Assembly (NCBI RefSeq): GCF_009674535.1
Contig: NZ_WKJK01000027.1
Location: 1-57,549 of the forward strand
Length of the DNA: 57,549 nt
Origin: Duganella guangzhouensis
Lineage (GTDB): Bacteria > Pseudomonadota > Gammaproteobacteria > Burkholderiales > Burkholderiaceae_D
Direction: 5' to 3'
The notes beneath the pieces were generated by a model. The model did not search any database, had not been told where the DNA came from, and was given only the letters and a program-made list of their open reading frames with translations. A program made the translations under genes and the position numbers. Shown in pieces: positions 1 to 8,626 of the stretch. Positions within the stretch are counted from its first letter, which is position 1. Every line of letters starts with the position of its first letter.

Positions 1-1
1 T

Positions 2-664
2 GCAGCCGACGGCGCCACGCATGGCGCGCCGGCGGCGAAAGGTGCTGGTCCTGCGTCCGCTGATGCGGGAGCGGGCAAGGCTGCGACGACGGGCAAGGGG
101 CAGGGCGCGGGTGAGGCCGCGCCGCACGGTGCCAGCCCGGCGGCGGATGCGAAAGGGGCCGCTGCCACGCCCGGCGCGTCGGTCAGCATGGCCGGCAAGG
201 GCGAGACGGAAGCGCATGCGGCTGAGGCAGCGGCTGGCGGGGCGGCTTCGACGGCGGGTGGCGCGTCGTCAGCGAGTGCATCGGCTGCGGCATCGGCATC
301 ATCGGCGGCGGGGGAGGCTGCGGCTTCCGGGGCGGCGTCGGCCGAGGGGGCGGCCAGTACGCCGCCGGTGGCGACCAAGCAGGTGCGCGTGCTGCCCAAG
401 CTGAAATACAAGAAAGAAAAACCGCCCGAGGAAGCCTCCAGCAATACCGTGCCGCTGGCGATTGGCGCTGTCGGGCTGCTGGCGCTGGCCGGCGCGGGCT
501 TCATCTGGTGGCGCAAGAAGCGGGTCGGCAAGGGACCGCTGAAAATCTGGCAGGGCTTCCGCAAGAAGAAACCGGAAGACGCGGCTGCGGCCGCAGAATC
601 CGCTCCGGCCGCCGCCCCGGCCCCCGCCACCGCCCCGGCGGCGGAGCCAGCCCAAGCGGAGTAG
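2..664 (+). CDS. Ala-rich single-pass membrane protein, C-terminal part (5' end outside window)
   Basis: The frame is open from the first bases of the window, so the start lies upstream and only about 220 residues are seen. Almost all of it is low-complexity Ala/Gly/Ser sequence. Near the end comes a short basic stretch (KLKYKKEKPPEE), one clear membrane helix (VPLAIGAVGLLALAGAGF) followed by WWRKKR, and a Lys-rich then Ala/Pro-rich tail. A positive-inside reading puts the tail in the cytoplasm and the Ala-rich part outside. I do not recognise the family; the composition recalls FimV/TonB-like spacer proteins but no conserved domain is visible. An internal ATG at 188 is an alternative start but the coding pattern continues upstream of it. 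Confidence 0.6.
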   Translation, partial: AADGATHGAPAAKGAGPASADAGAGKAATTGKGQGAGEAAPHGASPAADAKGAAATPGASVSMAGKGETEAHAAEAAAGGAASTAGGASSASASAAASASSAAGEAAASGAASAEGAASTPPVATKQVRVLPKLKYKKEKPPEEASSNTVPLAIGAVGLLALAGAGFIWWRKKRVGKGPLKIWQGFRKKKPEDAAAAAESAPAAAPAPATAPAAEPAQAE

Positions 665-721
665 CGGCATTCTGGGATATAGTGGTTGGTAGTGTTTTTT
701 CCTCCATTGAAAGAGTCCCCG

Positions 722-1927
722 ATGAGCGTCGCAGCACAATATCAAGCCTTCCAACAACTCGGTCTTAAACTCGACATGTCGCGCGGCAAGCCCGCGCCCG
801 AGCAGCTGGACCTGTCCAACGCGCTGACCGGCGCGCTGACCAGCTACCTCGCCGCCGATGGCACCGACTGCCGCAACTACGGCGGCGGCGTCGGCCTGCC
901 GGAAGCGCGCGCGCTGTTCGGCCAGCTGCTGGACGTGCCGGCCGCGCAGGTGGTGGTCGACAGCAGCTCCAGCCTGGCGCTGATGCATGACGTGATTGTC
1001 TACGCGCTGCTGAACGGCGTGCCCGGCCACGCGCCGTGGGTGCAAAATCCGGTGACCTTCCTGTGCCCGGTGCCGGGCTATGACCGCCACTTCTCGATTT
1101 GCGAGGTGCGCGGCATCAAGATGATCAACGTGCCGATGAACGCCGAGGGACCGGACATGGATCTGGTCGAGAAACTGGTGGCCGAGGACGCCAGCATCAA
1201 GGGGATGTGGATCGTGCCGAAGTACAGCAATCCGGGCGGCGTGGTGTATTCGGAGCGGGTGGTGCAGCGTCTGGCGGCGATGAAAACGGCGGCGCCGGAC
1301 TTCCGCCTGATGTGGGACGACGCTTACCGCTTCCACCATCTGGGCGAGCGCAAGCTGGCGGTGGCCAATATTCTGGACGCCTGCGTTCAGGCCGGCAACC
1401 CGGACCGCGCGATCGTGTTCGCGTCCTCGTCCAAGGTGAGCTGGGCCGGTTCGGGCGTGGCGGCGCTGGCGGCCTCGCCGGCCAATATCGCGTGGTGGAC
1501 CAAACACGCCGGCTTCCGCAGCATCGGCCCGGACAAGATCAACCAGTTGCGCCACGTCGCGCTGCTGAAGGACGTGGCGACAGTGGAAGCATTGATGGAA
1601 CAACATCGCCAACTGCTGAAACCGAAGTTTGATGCGGTGCTGGCGCAGTTCCAGCACTATCTGGGCGAGGTGCCGGGTGTGTCATGGACGCTGCCGGAAG
1701 GCGGTTATTTCATCGATCTGATCACGCCGGACGGCGCCGCCAAGCGCACCGTGGCGCTGGCCAAGGAAGCCGGCATCACGCTGACGCCGGCCGGCGCGGC
1801 CTTCCCGTACGGCGTCGATCCGCGCGACCGTCACCTGCGCATCGCGCCGAGCTTCCCGTCGCTGCAGGAAATCAACCAGGCGGCGCAGGGGATCGCGCTG
1901 TCGCTGCGGCTGGCGTTGGAGGGCTGA
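722..1927 (+). CDS. PLP-dependent aspartate aminotransferase-like enzyme (AspT/MocR-type class I fold)
   Basis: A 401-residue fold-type I aminotransferase, expected to be cytosolic and to move the amino group of Asp or a similar donor to a 2-oxo acid. Visible signs are the N-terminal LDMSRGKPAPEQLDLS segment, the NYGGGVGLPEAR substrate loop, IVPKYSNPGG (the NPxG element), the LMWDDAYRFHH strand with the cofactor-binding Asp, and SSSKVSWAGSG, whose Lys should hold PLP. This pattern fits the Corynebacterium AspT-like family (Pfam Aminotran_MocR) rather than AspC. The ATG at 722 was chosen because homology begins there and a GAAAGAG sits upstream; an in-frame start at 686 would add a hydrophobic stretch unlike the family. 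Followed by a strong terminator. Confidence 0.85.
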   Translation: MSVAAQYQAFQQLGLKLDMSRGKPAPEQLDLSNALTGALTSYLAADGTDCRNYGGGVGLPEARALFGQLLDVPAAQVVVDSSSSLALMHDVIVYALLNGVPGHAPWVQNPVTFLCPVPGYDRHFSICEVRGIKMINVPMNAEGPDMDLVEKLVAEDASIKGMWIVPKYSNPGGVVYSERVVQRLAAMKTAAPDFRLMWDDAYRFHHLGERKLAVANILDACVQAGNPDRAIVFASSSKVSWAGSGVAALAASPANIAWWTKHAGFRSIGPDKINQLRHVALLKDVATVEALMEQHRQLLKPKFDAVLAQFQHYLGEVPGVSWTLPEGGYFIDLITPDGAAKRTVALAKEAGITLTPAGAAFPYGVDPRDRHLRIAPSFPSLQEINQAAQGIALSLRLALEG

Positions 1928-1932
1928 GAATG

Positions 1933-1970
1933 AAAAAAGCGCCGCAGTCGCGATGACTGGGGCGCTTTTT
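1933..1970. terminator. Bidirectional rho-independent terminator
   Basis: AAAAAGCGCC pairs with GGCGCTTTTT, with an inner CAGTC/GACTG stem around GCGAT. T-runs on both strands let it serve the aminotransferase (+) and the fliT-like gene (-). Confidence 0.85.
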
Positions 1971-1987
1971 CAGCGGGGCGGGCCGGT

Positions 1988-2266
1988 TTATTGACGGGCC
2001 ATGCCGGGGATGTTGTTCATCCAGGGATCGGTCAAGTCGCGGATTTCGCGGTCGTTGGCCAGGATTTGCTTCAGCAGGTCGATCTTGCGCAGACGCTGGG
2101 CGCCGGCCAGGGCGGGTACGCCGGTGCTGGTGGCGCTGGCCTCGGTAGCACATTGCGCTTCCAGGCTGCTCAGGCGGCTGGTATCTCCGATACGCGCGGC
2201 GGCTGCCATTTGATTGGTCAAACCGGCAATATTTTCGTACATCGAGAGGACTTCGGAAGAGGTCAT
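1988..2266 (-). CDS. fliT: FliT-like flagellar export chaperone
   Basis: A 92-residue all-helical protein. The order MTSSEVLSMYENIAGLTNQM, a middle stretch around LSSLEAQCA, LRKIDLLKQILANDREIRDL and a final PWMNNIPG matches FliT, the small chaperone that holds FliD and other late flagellar substrates at the export gate and can restrain FlhDC. No other flagellar gene is in the window, so this copy is away from the main flagellar cluster or belongs to a FliT-like paralogue group. It shares a terminator with the convergent aminotransferase. The family call rests on pattern only, because FliT proteins are poorly conserved. Confidence 0.6.
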   Translation of the reverse strand: MTSSEVLSMYENIAGLTNQMAAAARIGDTSRLSSLEAQCATEASATSTGVPALAGAQRLRKIDLLKQILANDREIRDLTDPWMNNIPGMARQ

Positions 2267-2366
2267 AACCCACCTGGCTAGTTAGCGCGGACTACCGCAT
2301 GTCTGGATTAACGTCGCCTTGAGCGGGAACTTTAGGGTTTTTTGAAAAAAATTTGAAAAAAGTCGA

Positions 2367-2401
2367 AAAAAAATCCGCCTGCGGTAAAACAGGCGGATTT
2401 T
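2367..2401 (-). terminator. Rho-independent terminator of the HDOD gene
   Basis: The stem AAATCCGCCTG/CAGGCGGATTT encloses an 8-nt loop and is followed on the minus strand by eight T residues, just after the HDOD stop codon. Confidence 0.8.
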
Positions 2402-2417
2402 GATGATGAAAAATTAA

Positions 2418-3245
2418 TTAATTGACCAGCTCATCCAGGCCGGCGCTCAGTTCGTCCGGTGGCGGCATGTCGTCGATCAGGGCGTTATCGTCCAGGCCCA
2501 GTTCCTCGGCCAGGTCGACCGGGTAGCAGGCGGAGATTTCATCGTCGTTCAGACCGGCCTGGGCCACGCGCGCGCGCCAGGCGGCCAGCGCCACCACGGC
2601 GGCCAGACGGTTCAGTTCGCCATTGTGGTGTGGTTCTGGGAAGGCCGAGATGGTTTCCGAGAAGGTGTGTGGGAATTTCCAGCGTTTGGCCAGTTCGGCG
2701 CCGACGTCGGCAAAGGTATAGCCCAGCGATGCCTGTTCGGCGTCCAGGCGGCGCGGGTCCATCGGACCGGCCACCTTGTCCAGCGCCATCGCCTGTTCCG
2801 GCGCGGCCGAGTGCAACACCAGTTGGCCGATCGCGTGCATCATGCCGATGGTGAAGGCGAGGTCGGTGTTTTCCTTGGTTTTCTTGGCGATCCACTTGGC
2901 GCAGACGGCGGTGTGCAGGCTGTATTTCCAGAACTGCTTGAGATCCAGGCCGGGCACGGTCTTGAAGCCGCTGACCAGGCCGGAGCTGATGACCAGCGTG
3001 CGGACCGTGACAAAGCCAAGCATCAGCACGGCGTCTTCGACGGTGCCGATGCTGCGCGAGACGTGGTAGTAGGCCGAGTTGGCCAGGCGCAGCAGCTTGG
3101 CGCTCAGCACAGGATCCGTCGACAATTTTTTCGCGATCTCTTCGGTCGAGACGCTGGCCTTGTCGAAACTGCTGATCAGCTCTTCCACGACTTTAGGCGC
3201 GGTAGGCAACGCAGTTGGATTCTGGAACAGGGCATCAAGTTTCAT
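2418..3245 (-). CDS. HDOD-domain signalling protein
   Basis: A 275-residue cytosolic protein made almost entirely of one HDOD domain, the HD-related module lacking a full set of metal-binding His/Asp residues and found in bacterial signalling and motility regulators. Visible motifs are LPTAPKVVEELISSF, DPVLSAKLLRLANSAYYH and VEDAVLMLGFVTVRTLVISS, then FWKYSLHTAVCAKWIA and MMHAIGQLVL. An acidic Asp/Glu tail (DDMPPPDELSAGLDELVN) follows. There are no receiver, GGDEF or EAL parts. ATG at 3245 is preceded by GAGGAGA. It has its own terminator, so it is likely monocistronic. Its biochemical role cannot be read from the sequence. Confidence 0.85.
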   Translation of the reverse strand: MKLDALFQNPTALPTAPKVVEELISSFDKASVSTEEIAKKLSTDPVLSAKLLRLANSAYYHVSRSIGTVEDAVLMLGFVTVRTLVISSGLVSGFKTVPGLDLKQFWKYSLHTAVCAKWIAKKTKENTDLAFTIGMMHAIGQLVLHSAAPEQAMALDKVAGPMDPRRLDAEQASLGYTFADVGAELAKRWKFPHTFSETISAFPEPHHNGELNRLAAVVALAAWRARVAQAGLNDDEISACYPVDLAEELGLDDNALIDDMPPPDELSAGLDELVN

Positions 3246-3338
3246 GTTTATCTCCTCGGTAATAGGCGCGTTGCTATAGGCTAACTATATAGGGAATCTT
3301 CTCATACCAGAAGAGGTTTGGGAGTCTTTCGTCGCTTT

Positions 3339-3635
3339 TCAGTAATCGTCGTCCATCAGGTCGTGTTCGCGGCGATTTTTTGGCAGGCGGCGCTCGGTGA
3401 TGGTGGTGGATTGGTGATCGACGTGTTTGATCAGCAGCATGGCGGCATTCAGCGTGGTGTTCATCGCCTTGGCGGCTTCCGAAATGGCTTCCGCCGGCGA
3501 CAGCGGCTGATGATCCAGGCGCTTGCTGAGTTGTGCGCGCAGCCGGGCGGCGTTGGCCCAGTTGCGTTCCCCGGGCAGCAGCACCCAGAGGTCGCGCCAC
3601 GCGTTGCGGCCATCGCCGGCGACGCTGTTGACCAT
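3339..3635 (-). pseudogene. Truncated copy of a RAMA-like-domain gene
   Basis: The 98 residues from 3635 match the C-terminal half of the 201-residue protein at 49781-50386. Both have VAGDGRNAWRDLW followed by LLPG, RNW and NAARLRAQL, then a helical tail ending in ERRLPK. The copy starts where the intact protein has Met104. Immediately upstream in frame there is a TAG, and a TGA eight codons further up; a short piece beginning MIPARIDF may be a remnant of the intact protein's IPARGYQW region. The part holding most of the predicted beta-domain is missing. I therefore call it a decayed or 5'-deleted paralogue; expression as a short protein cannot be excluded. Confidence 0.65.
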
Positions 3636-3883
3636 CTACGTGTGAGGAAGAGGTAGCTTTCAAGATGTGCGCGTGGCCGGTGGTATGAAATCGATGCGTG
3701 CGGGGATCATGCTATTTCTCCTATCTATTTTGATCTAATTTCTGCTGGCTGCTACTCCTTAGACTGTCGTGCAGTGTGCTAGTTCAAATTTATTAGTATT
3801 AGTACGAAATAGGCATCCAAAATAGTAAGGTCTCCCGACGCAGTGAGAAAATAGCGGGGGTACCTGTATTCTCATGGCAAAAA

Positions 3884-4516
3884 ATGGACAAGATTCAAGA
3901 CATTACGCAGACCACGCTACGGCATTATGAGCGGACCGCCGAACAGTTTTTCGCCGGGACGATCGACCACGATGTGCGTCAAAACATCGCCGCCTTGCTG
4001 GATGCGATCGAGGCGCCGGCGCCGTGGCGGCTGCTGGATCTGGGCTGCGGGCCGGGGCGCGATCTGAAGACTTTCAAGGCGATGGGTCACGAGGCGGTTG
4101 GCGTTGACGGTGCGGCGCGCTTTGTCGAGATGGCGCGCGCTTACAGCGGCTGTGAGGTCTGGCAGCAGGATTTTGTGCAGCTGGACCTGCCGCCGCAATC
4201 GTTCGACGGCATCTATGCGAATGCCTCGCTATTCCACGTCCCCAGCGCCGCGCTGCCCAAGGTGCTGCGCGACTTGCATGCTGCGCTGAAAACCGGCGGG
4301 GTGCTGTTCAGCTCCAATCCGCGCGGTCACAACCAGGAAGGCTGGAATGGTCCGCGCTATGGCAGCTACTACGATTACGAAAGCTGGGAGCGTTATTTGC
4401 TTGCGGCTGGTTTCAGTGCGGTGCGGCATTACTATCGGCCCGACGGCCTGCCACGCGAGCAGCAGCCGTGGCTGGCCAGTGTGTGGCGTTGCGTTCGCGA
4501 GCGCACGGAAGCCTGA
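3884..4516 (+). CDS. Class I SAM-dependent methyltransferase
   Basis: A 210-residue Rossmann-fold methyltransferase. Motif I is LLDLGCGPGRDLKTF, the acidic end of beta-2 is VGVDGAARFVEMAR, motif IV is FDGIYANASLFHVP, and the post-motif region is LPKVLRDLHAALKTGGVLFSS. The segment GWNGPRYGSYYDYESW is typical of a subgroup of small UbiE/Tam-like enzymes. The substrate is not evident. ATG at 3884 lies in a weak context without a strong ribosome-binding site. The 250 bases upstream are AT-richer than the surroundings and hold the decayed RAMA-like remnant. Confidence 0.85.
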   Translation: MDKIQDITQTTLRHYERTAEQFFAGTIDHDVRQNIAALLDAIEAPAPWRLLDLGCGPGRDLKTFKAMGHEAVGVDGAARFVEMARAYSGCEVWQQDFVQLDLPPQSFDGIYANASLFHVPSAALPKVLRDLHAALKTGGVLFSSNPRGHNQEGWNGPRYGSYYDYESWERYLLAAGFSAVRHYYRPDGLPREQQPWLASVWRCVRERTEA

Positions 4517-4527
4517 CGATCAGCGGC

Positions 4528-4534
4528 CTATAGT
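4528..4534 (+). promoter_or_regulatory. Candidate sigma-S-like -10 element for the csbD gene
   Basis: CTATAGT differs at one base from the stress-sigma -10 consensus CTATACT and has no good -35. It would place the transcript start near 4541, just before the leader hairpin. Inference from motif and from the stress role of CsbD proteins. Confidence 0.35.
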
Positions 4535-4543
4535 AGATCCATG

Positions 4544-4564
4544 CACACAGCGCTGGGCTGTGTG
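4544..4564 (+). promoter_or_regulatory. Perfect 8-bp hairpin in the csbD 5' leader
   Basis: CACACAGC/GCTGTGTG with a 5-nt loop, lying between the putative transcript start and the ribosome-binding site AAGGAG. Such a 5'-terminal hairpin could stabilise the mRNA. There is no U-run, so it is not a terminator. Confidence 0.5.
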
Positions 4565-4589
4565 TCCTTTAGCTACCAAGGAGTTCATC

Positions 4590-4781
4590 ATGAACAAGGA
4601 TCAAGTCAAAGGCAAAGCCAAAGAAATCGGCGGCAAAATTCAGGAAGAGGCCGGCAAGCTGGTCGGCAGCTCGGAGCAGCAAGCAAAGGGTCTGAACAAA
4701 CAGGCTGAAGGCAAAATCCAGAAAGGCTATGGCGATGCCAAAGAAGCCGTGGAAGATGTGGCCAAAGGCAACCGTAACTAA
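4590..4781 (+). CDS. CsbD family general stress protein
   Basis: A 63-residue hydrophilic protein that is almost entirely CsbD domain: MNKDQVKGKAKEIGGKIQEE followed by GKLVGSSEQQAKGLNKQAEG. The family is small, Lys/Glu/Gly-rich, probably largely unfolded or helical, and induced by envelope or general stress in many bacteria; the molecular role is unknown. The start is fixed by the match of MNKDQVKGK to the family N-terminus and by AAGGAG seven bases upstream. The gene stands alone, with a strong terminator behind it. Confidence 0.9.
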   Translation: MNKDQVKGKAKEIGGKIQEEAGKLVGSSEQQAKGLNKQAEGKIQKGYGDAKEAVEDVAKGNRN

Positions 4782-4799
4782 CGGTTTGCCCGCCACGTA

Positions 4800-4832
4800 A
4801 AAAAACAGCCGCTTTTCAGCGGCTGTTTGTGT
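4800..4832. terminator. Bidirectional rho-independent terminator
   Basis: AAACAGCCGCT/AGCGGCTGTTT with a TTTC loop lies between the convergent csbD and dipeptidyl peptidase genes, with U-rich tails on both strands. Confidence 0.85.
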
Positions 4833-4833
4833 T

Positions 4834-7059
4834 TCAGTTCGATTCCGGCTTCAGATTTTTCTTGAAGAAGTCCGCGATGTTGCCGTACACATGGCGCTGC
4901 GGCGCGCGGCCGCTGATGCCGTGCTTGGCGCCCGGATAGGTCATCAGTTCGAAGTGCACATTGCGCTTGACCAGCGCATCGATCATGCGCGTGGTGTTGG
5001 TGAACAGCACGTTGTCGTCGGCCATGCCGTGCATCAGCAGCAGCGGCGAGGTCAGCCCATCCAGATGCGAGTACACGCCGCTGTATTCATAGCCAGCCGC
5101 GTTTTCTTTTGGCGTGCCCATGAACTGCTCGGTGTAGTGGGTGTCATACAGCGACCAGTCGGTCACCGGCGCCACCGACACGCCCATCGCGATCTTGTCC
5201 GACGCTTCGGCCAGCAGGCGCAGCGTCATGAAGCCGCCATAGCTCCAGCCGAACACGCCGATGCGCTTGGCATCGACATAGCTTTGCTGACCCAGCCATT
5301 CAACGCCGGTCAGCTGATCCTGCACTTCGACCCGGCCCAGCTGATGGTAGTTGGCATCGGTGAAGGCGCGCTCGCGGCGGCCCGAACCACGGTTGTCCAG
5401 ACGCCAGACGATGAAGCCTTGCTGCGCCATGTACTGGTCAAAGAAGTTGCCCCACTTGCGCTGCACATGCTGCGAATGCGGGCCGCCGTAGGTGAACAGG
5501 AACACCGGATATTTCTTGGCCGGATTGAAGTTGGCTGGCTTGATCATCGAGTAGTACAGCGTCTGGCCATCCTTGGCTTTCAGCGTGCCGTATTCGGTTT
5601 TCAGGTGCGCGTCCAGATACTTGCCGTATGGGTGGCTGGCGTTCAGTTCGTTGTGCTCCAGCCATTCGATCATGGCGCCGTCCGGACGGCGGATGCTGAT
5701 CTGCGGCGGCGTGCTCGGATTCGAATAGGTGTCGACAAACACCTCGCCGTTGCGGGCGAAGGTGGCGTCGTGCCAGCCGTCGCCCTGGGTTACGCGTTGT
5801 GGCTTGTCGGCCGTGCTGCCGTCCAGCTTGAGCGCGTAGGTTTGCTTGTCGATGATGGCGTCGCGGTTGGACGAGACGAACACGCGGCCATTCTTTTCAT
5901 CCACCGCCAGCAGCGCTTCGATGCCCCAGTCGCCCTTGCTGATCGCGTGCTTCAGCTTGCCGTTCATGTCGTACAGGTACAGATGCTTGTAGCCGCTGCG
6001 CTCGGACGACCAGATGAAGCCCTTGTTGTCGGCCAGGAAGCGCAGGTCGTCAAAGATGCTGACCCAGGTCGGCGAGGTTTCGGTGACCAGCACTTTTTGC
6101 GCCAGCGTGGCGGCGTCGACCGACACCAGTTCCAGCTTCTTCTGGTCGCGGCTCTGGCGCTGGAACAGCAGCGTTTTGCTGTTGCCGGCCCAGTCGGCGC
6201 GCACCAGGTAGATGTCCTTGTTGGCGCCGAGGTCGACGTCGCGGATGGCGCCGGTTTCGGGCGAGACGATTTTCAGCTCGACCAGCACGTTCGGATCACC
6301 GGCGGCCGGGTAGCGCTGCTCGACCACCTCGGTGCGGTCGGCGAAGATTTCAAAGCGACGCACCACCGGCACCGGGGTTTCGTCGTAGCGCTTGTAGGCG
6401 ATGGCGGAATCATCCGGCGCCCAGTAGTAGCCGGTGGTCTGGCCCATTTCTTCCTGTGCCACGAACTCGGCTTCGCCGTTGTGGATGTTGGCCTTGCCAT
6501 CGGTGGTCAGCTGCTTTTCCTTGCCGGTGCTGAGGTCGATGACATACAGGTTCTGGTCGCGCACGAACGATACATAGCGGCCCTGCGGCGAGATTTTCGG
6601 ATCGAACACATTGCCGGAAGCGACCATGCGCGCCGCGTCCGGTTTGCTGACATCGATCAGGTACAAATTGCCGGCGATCGGCACCAGCAGGCGCTTGCCG
6701 TCCGGCGACCAGCTGTAGCTCAGGATGCCCTTGAAGGCGGCAATCCGCTCGCGCTCGCGGCGCGCTTTTTCCGCGTCAGACAGATTTTCTTCCGGCACCA
6801 GGATTTTCGAGTCGACCAGGCGGTGTGTGCTCTTGTCCTTCAGGTTGTATTCCCACAGGTCGAGCTGGAACTGGTTGTCGTCGCGGCCGCGCAGGAAGGT
6901 GACGCGGGCGCCGTCCGGCGACACTTTCAGGTTGCGCACGCCGGGACCGCTGAGCGACGGATCGCTGTGGATGCGGTCCAGCGTCAATTGGTCGGCCGAT
7001 GCGGTAACCGTGGCGGTGGCGCCGGCCAGCAGCGCGAGGAAGCAGAGTATGAAGCGCAT
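4834..7059 (-). CDS. Dipeptidyl peptidase IV (S9B family), exported
   Basis: A 741-residue serine peptidase with a signal peptide (MRFILCFLALLAGATATVTA) that should act in the periplasm or at the cell surface, releasing X-Pro or X-Ala dipeptides from peptide N-termini. An N-terminal beta-propeller carries the double-Glu motif (EFVAQEEM) that binds the substrate amino group in DPP4. The alpha/beta-hydrolase domain follows: GWSYGG with Ser606, HGMADDNV with the catalytic Asp at 681 or 682, and His713 in YPGAKHG. YPVFLFTYGGPHSQ forms the usual oxyanion region. Length and domain order match bacterial DPP4. ATG at 7059 opens the signal peptide, with an AGAGA stretch just upstream. Confidence 0.93.
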   Translation of the reverse strand: MRFILCFLALLAGATATVTASADQLTLDRIHSDPSLSGPGVRNLKVSPDGARVTFLRGRDDNQFQLDLWEYNLKDKSTHRLVDSKILVPEENLSDAEKARRERERIAAFKGILSYSWSPDGKRLLVPIAGNLYLIDVSKPDAARMVASGNVFDPKISPQGRYVSFVRDQNLYVIDLSTGKEKQLTTDGKANIHNGEAEFVAQEEMGQTTGYYWAPDDSAIAYKRYDETPVPVVRRFEIFADRTEVVEQRYPAAGDPNVLVELKIVSPETGAIRDVDLGANKDIYLVRADWAGNSKTLLFQRQSRDQKKLELVSVDAATLAQKVLVTETSPTWVSIFDDLRFLADNKGFIWSSERSGYKHLYLYDMNGKLKHAISKGDWGIEALLAVDEKNGRVFVSSNRDAIIDKQTYALKLDGSTADKPQRVTQGDGWHDATFARNGEVFVDTYSNPSTPPQISIRRPDGAMIEWLEHNELNASHPYGKYLDAHLKTEYGTLKAKDGQTLYYSMIKPANFNPAKKYPVFLFTYGGPHSQHVQRKWGNFFDQYMAQQGFIVWRLDNRGSGRRERAFTDANYHQLGRVEVQDQLTGVEWLGQQSYVDAKRIGVFGWSYGGFMTLRLLAEASDKIAMGVSVAPVTDWSLYDTHYTEQFMGTPKENAAGYEYSGVYSHLDGLTSPLLLMHGMADDNVLFTNTTRMIDALVKRNVHFELMTYPGAKHGISGRAPQRHVYGNIADFFKKNLKPESN

Positions 7060-7170
7060 GGGGTCTCTCTAATAGGCAGAATCCGAGACGATACCAGACG
7101 TACACGGCCGTGGCGAGACGGCAAGATTGGGAATCCGTGGCGGAAAACCGCTTTTTCTTCGGCCGCCGCC

Positions 7171-8529
7171 TCAGCCTTCGCGCACGCGCGCCAGCGCCAG
7201 CCGGTGCAAGGCCCAGCTCAGCAGCACCGCCGCCACCGTCAGGCCGATGGTCAGGCCGATCCAGAAACCGGCCGCCGCCATGTCGTGACCCAGCCCCAGC
7301 CAGCAGCCCAGCGGCAGCGCGAAACCCCAGAACGCCAGCAGCTGGATTTGCATCGGCGGCCGCGTCACCTTGTAGCCGCGTATCGCGCTGGAAGTGGCGA
7401 CCTGGGTCGCGTCCGACAGCTGGAACAGCGCCGCGTACAGCAGCAGATAGGCGCACAGCGCCTGCACCGCCAGGTCCGAGGTGTAGGCGGCCGCGATCTG
7501 GTGGCGGAACAACACCATCAGCAGCGCCGACAGCACACCGAACGCCAGCGCCATGCCGACCCCCACCCAGGCCACAAAGCGCGCCCGCACCGGCTGGCCT
7601 TCGCCCATGGCCTGGCCGACACGGGTGATCAGCGCGATGCCAAAGCTGAGCGGCACCATGAAGGTCAAGGAACTGAAATTGAGCGCGATCTGGTGCGCCG
7701 ACACTTGCACCACGCCATAGCGCGCCACCAGCAGGCTGACCGCGCCAAACGCGCTGACCTCGGCAAAATAGGTGACGCCGATCGGCAGGCCCAGCCGCAG
7801 CGTGCTGCGGATTTCTGGCCAGTGTGGCCATTCCCAGTGCGAGAACGGATAGCTGGCGCGGTAGGCCGGCGCCCAGCGCATCCACAGCAGCATCGCGGCC
7901 AGCATCAGCCACATGCACAGTCCAGTGGCGACCGCGCAGCCGACCCCGCCCAGCGCCGGCAAGCCCCAATGGCCGAACACCAGCAGCCAGTTGACGAACA
8001 CATTGAACAGCAGGCCCAGCAGCGCGATCAACATCACCGGCTTGGTTTGGTTGATCGAGGTGCTGTAGCCGTACAGCGCGCGGTAGGCCGCAAACGGCGG
8101 CAGGCCGATGCTGATGATGTGGACGAACAGCGTGGCCTGGTGCTGCACATGCGGCGTCAGGTACAGATGGTCGAACACCAGCGTCGCCAGATTGGCCAGC
8201 AGCGCCGCCGCCACGCCGACGCCGAGGCCGGTCCACAGCGCTTGCCGCACCGTGTGCGGCAGCTTGTCGAGCGCGCCGGCGCCGACATCGTGGGCGACGA
8301 TGCTGTTGACCGCCATCATCACGCCGGTCACCGTCACCATGATGATGCCCCACACCGAGGCGCCCAGCGACACCGCCGCCAGCTCGTCGGCGCTGCTGTG
8401 GCCGGTCATGGCGACGTCGGCCACGCCCATGCCGACATTGGCCAGCTGGCCGATCAGCACCGGCCAGGCCAACTGCCACATGGCGGCCATCTCACGGCGG
8501 ATATTCGGGACGGTAAAAGTATGTGGCAT
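7171..8529 (-). CDS. MATE family multidrug/Na+-coupled exporter
   Basis: About 452 residues with roughly twelve hydrophobic helices in two halves, as in MATE transporters of the NorM/YdhE type. Family-typical segments are LAWPVLIGQLANVGMGVADV, MTGHSSADELAAVSLG, LLGLLFNVFVNWLLVFG in the first half and LRLGLPIGVTYFAEVSAFG and SALLMVLFRHQIA in the second. Such inner-membrane proteins expel cationic drugs or metabolites against Na+ or H+ entry; the substrate is not readable here. The ATG at 8529 precedes MPHTFTVPNIRREM; a TTG at 8559 would add ten residues without a better ribosome-binding site. Preceded by a separate intergenic region, so probably its own unit. Confidence 0.9.
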   Translation of the reverse strand: MPHTFTVPNIRREMAAMWQLAWPVLIGQLANVGMGVADVAMTGHSSADELAAVSLGASVWGIIMVTVTGVMMAVNSIVAHDVGAGALDKLPHTVRQALWTGLGVGVAAALLANLATLVFDHLYLTPHVQHQATLFVHIISIGLPPFAAYRALYGYSTSINQTKPVMLIALLGLLFNVFVNWLLVFGHWGLPALGGVGCAVATGLCMWLMLAAMLLWMRWAPAYRASYPFSHWEWPHWPEIRSTLRLGLPIGVTYFAEVSAFGAVSLLVARYGVVQVSAHQIALNFSSLTFMVPLSFGIALITRVGQAMGEGQPVRARFVAWVGVGMALAFGVLSALLMVLFRHQIAAAYTSDLAVQALCAYLLLYAALFQLSDATQVATSSAIRGYKVTRPPMQIQLLAFWGFALPLGCWLGLGHDMAAAGFWIGLTIGLTVAAVLLSWALHRLALARVREG

Positions 8530-8626
8530 AGGCGGGCGGGGCGTTACAGAAACAGACAATTTTACTGTGTTACTAACGATTTGGCTGCGTTATCATGCCG
8601 GTTCAGCCCGTTTTCGGAGATGCTCG

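Noticed and set aside
7171..8559. Start of the MATE gene at the TTG at 8559
   Set aside because: The ATG at 8529 gives the normal family N-terminus and neither start has a better ribosome-binding site.
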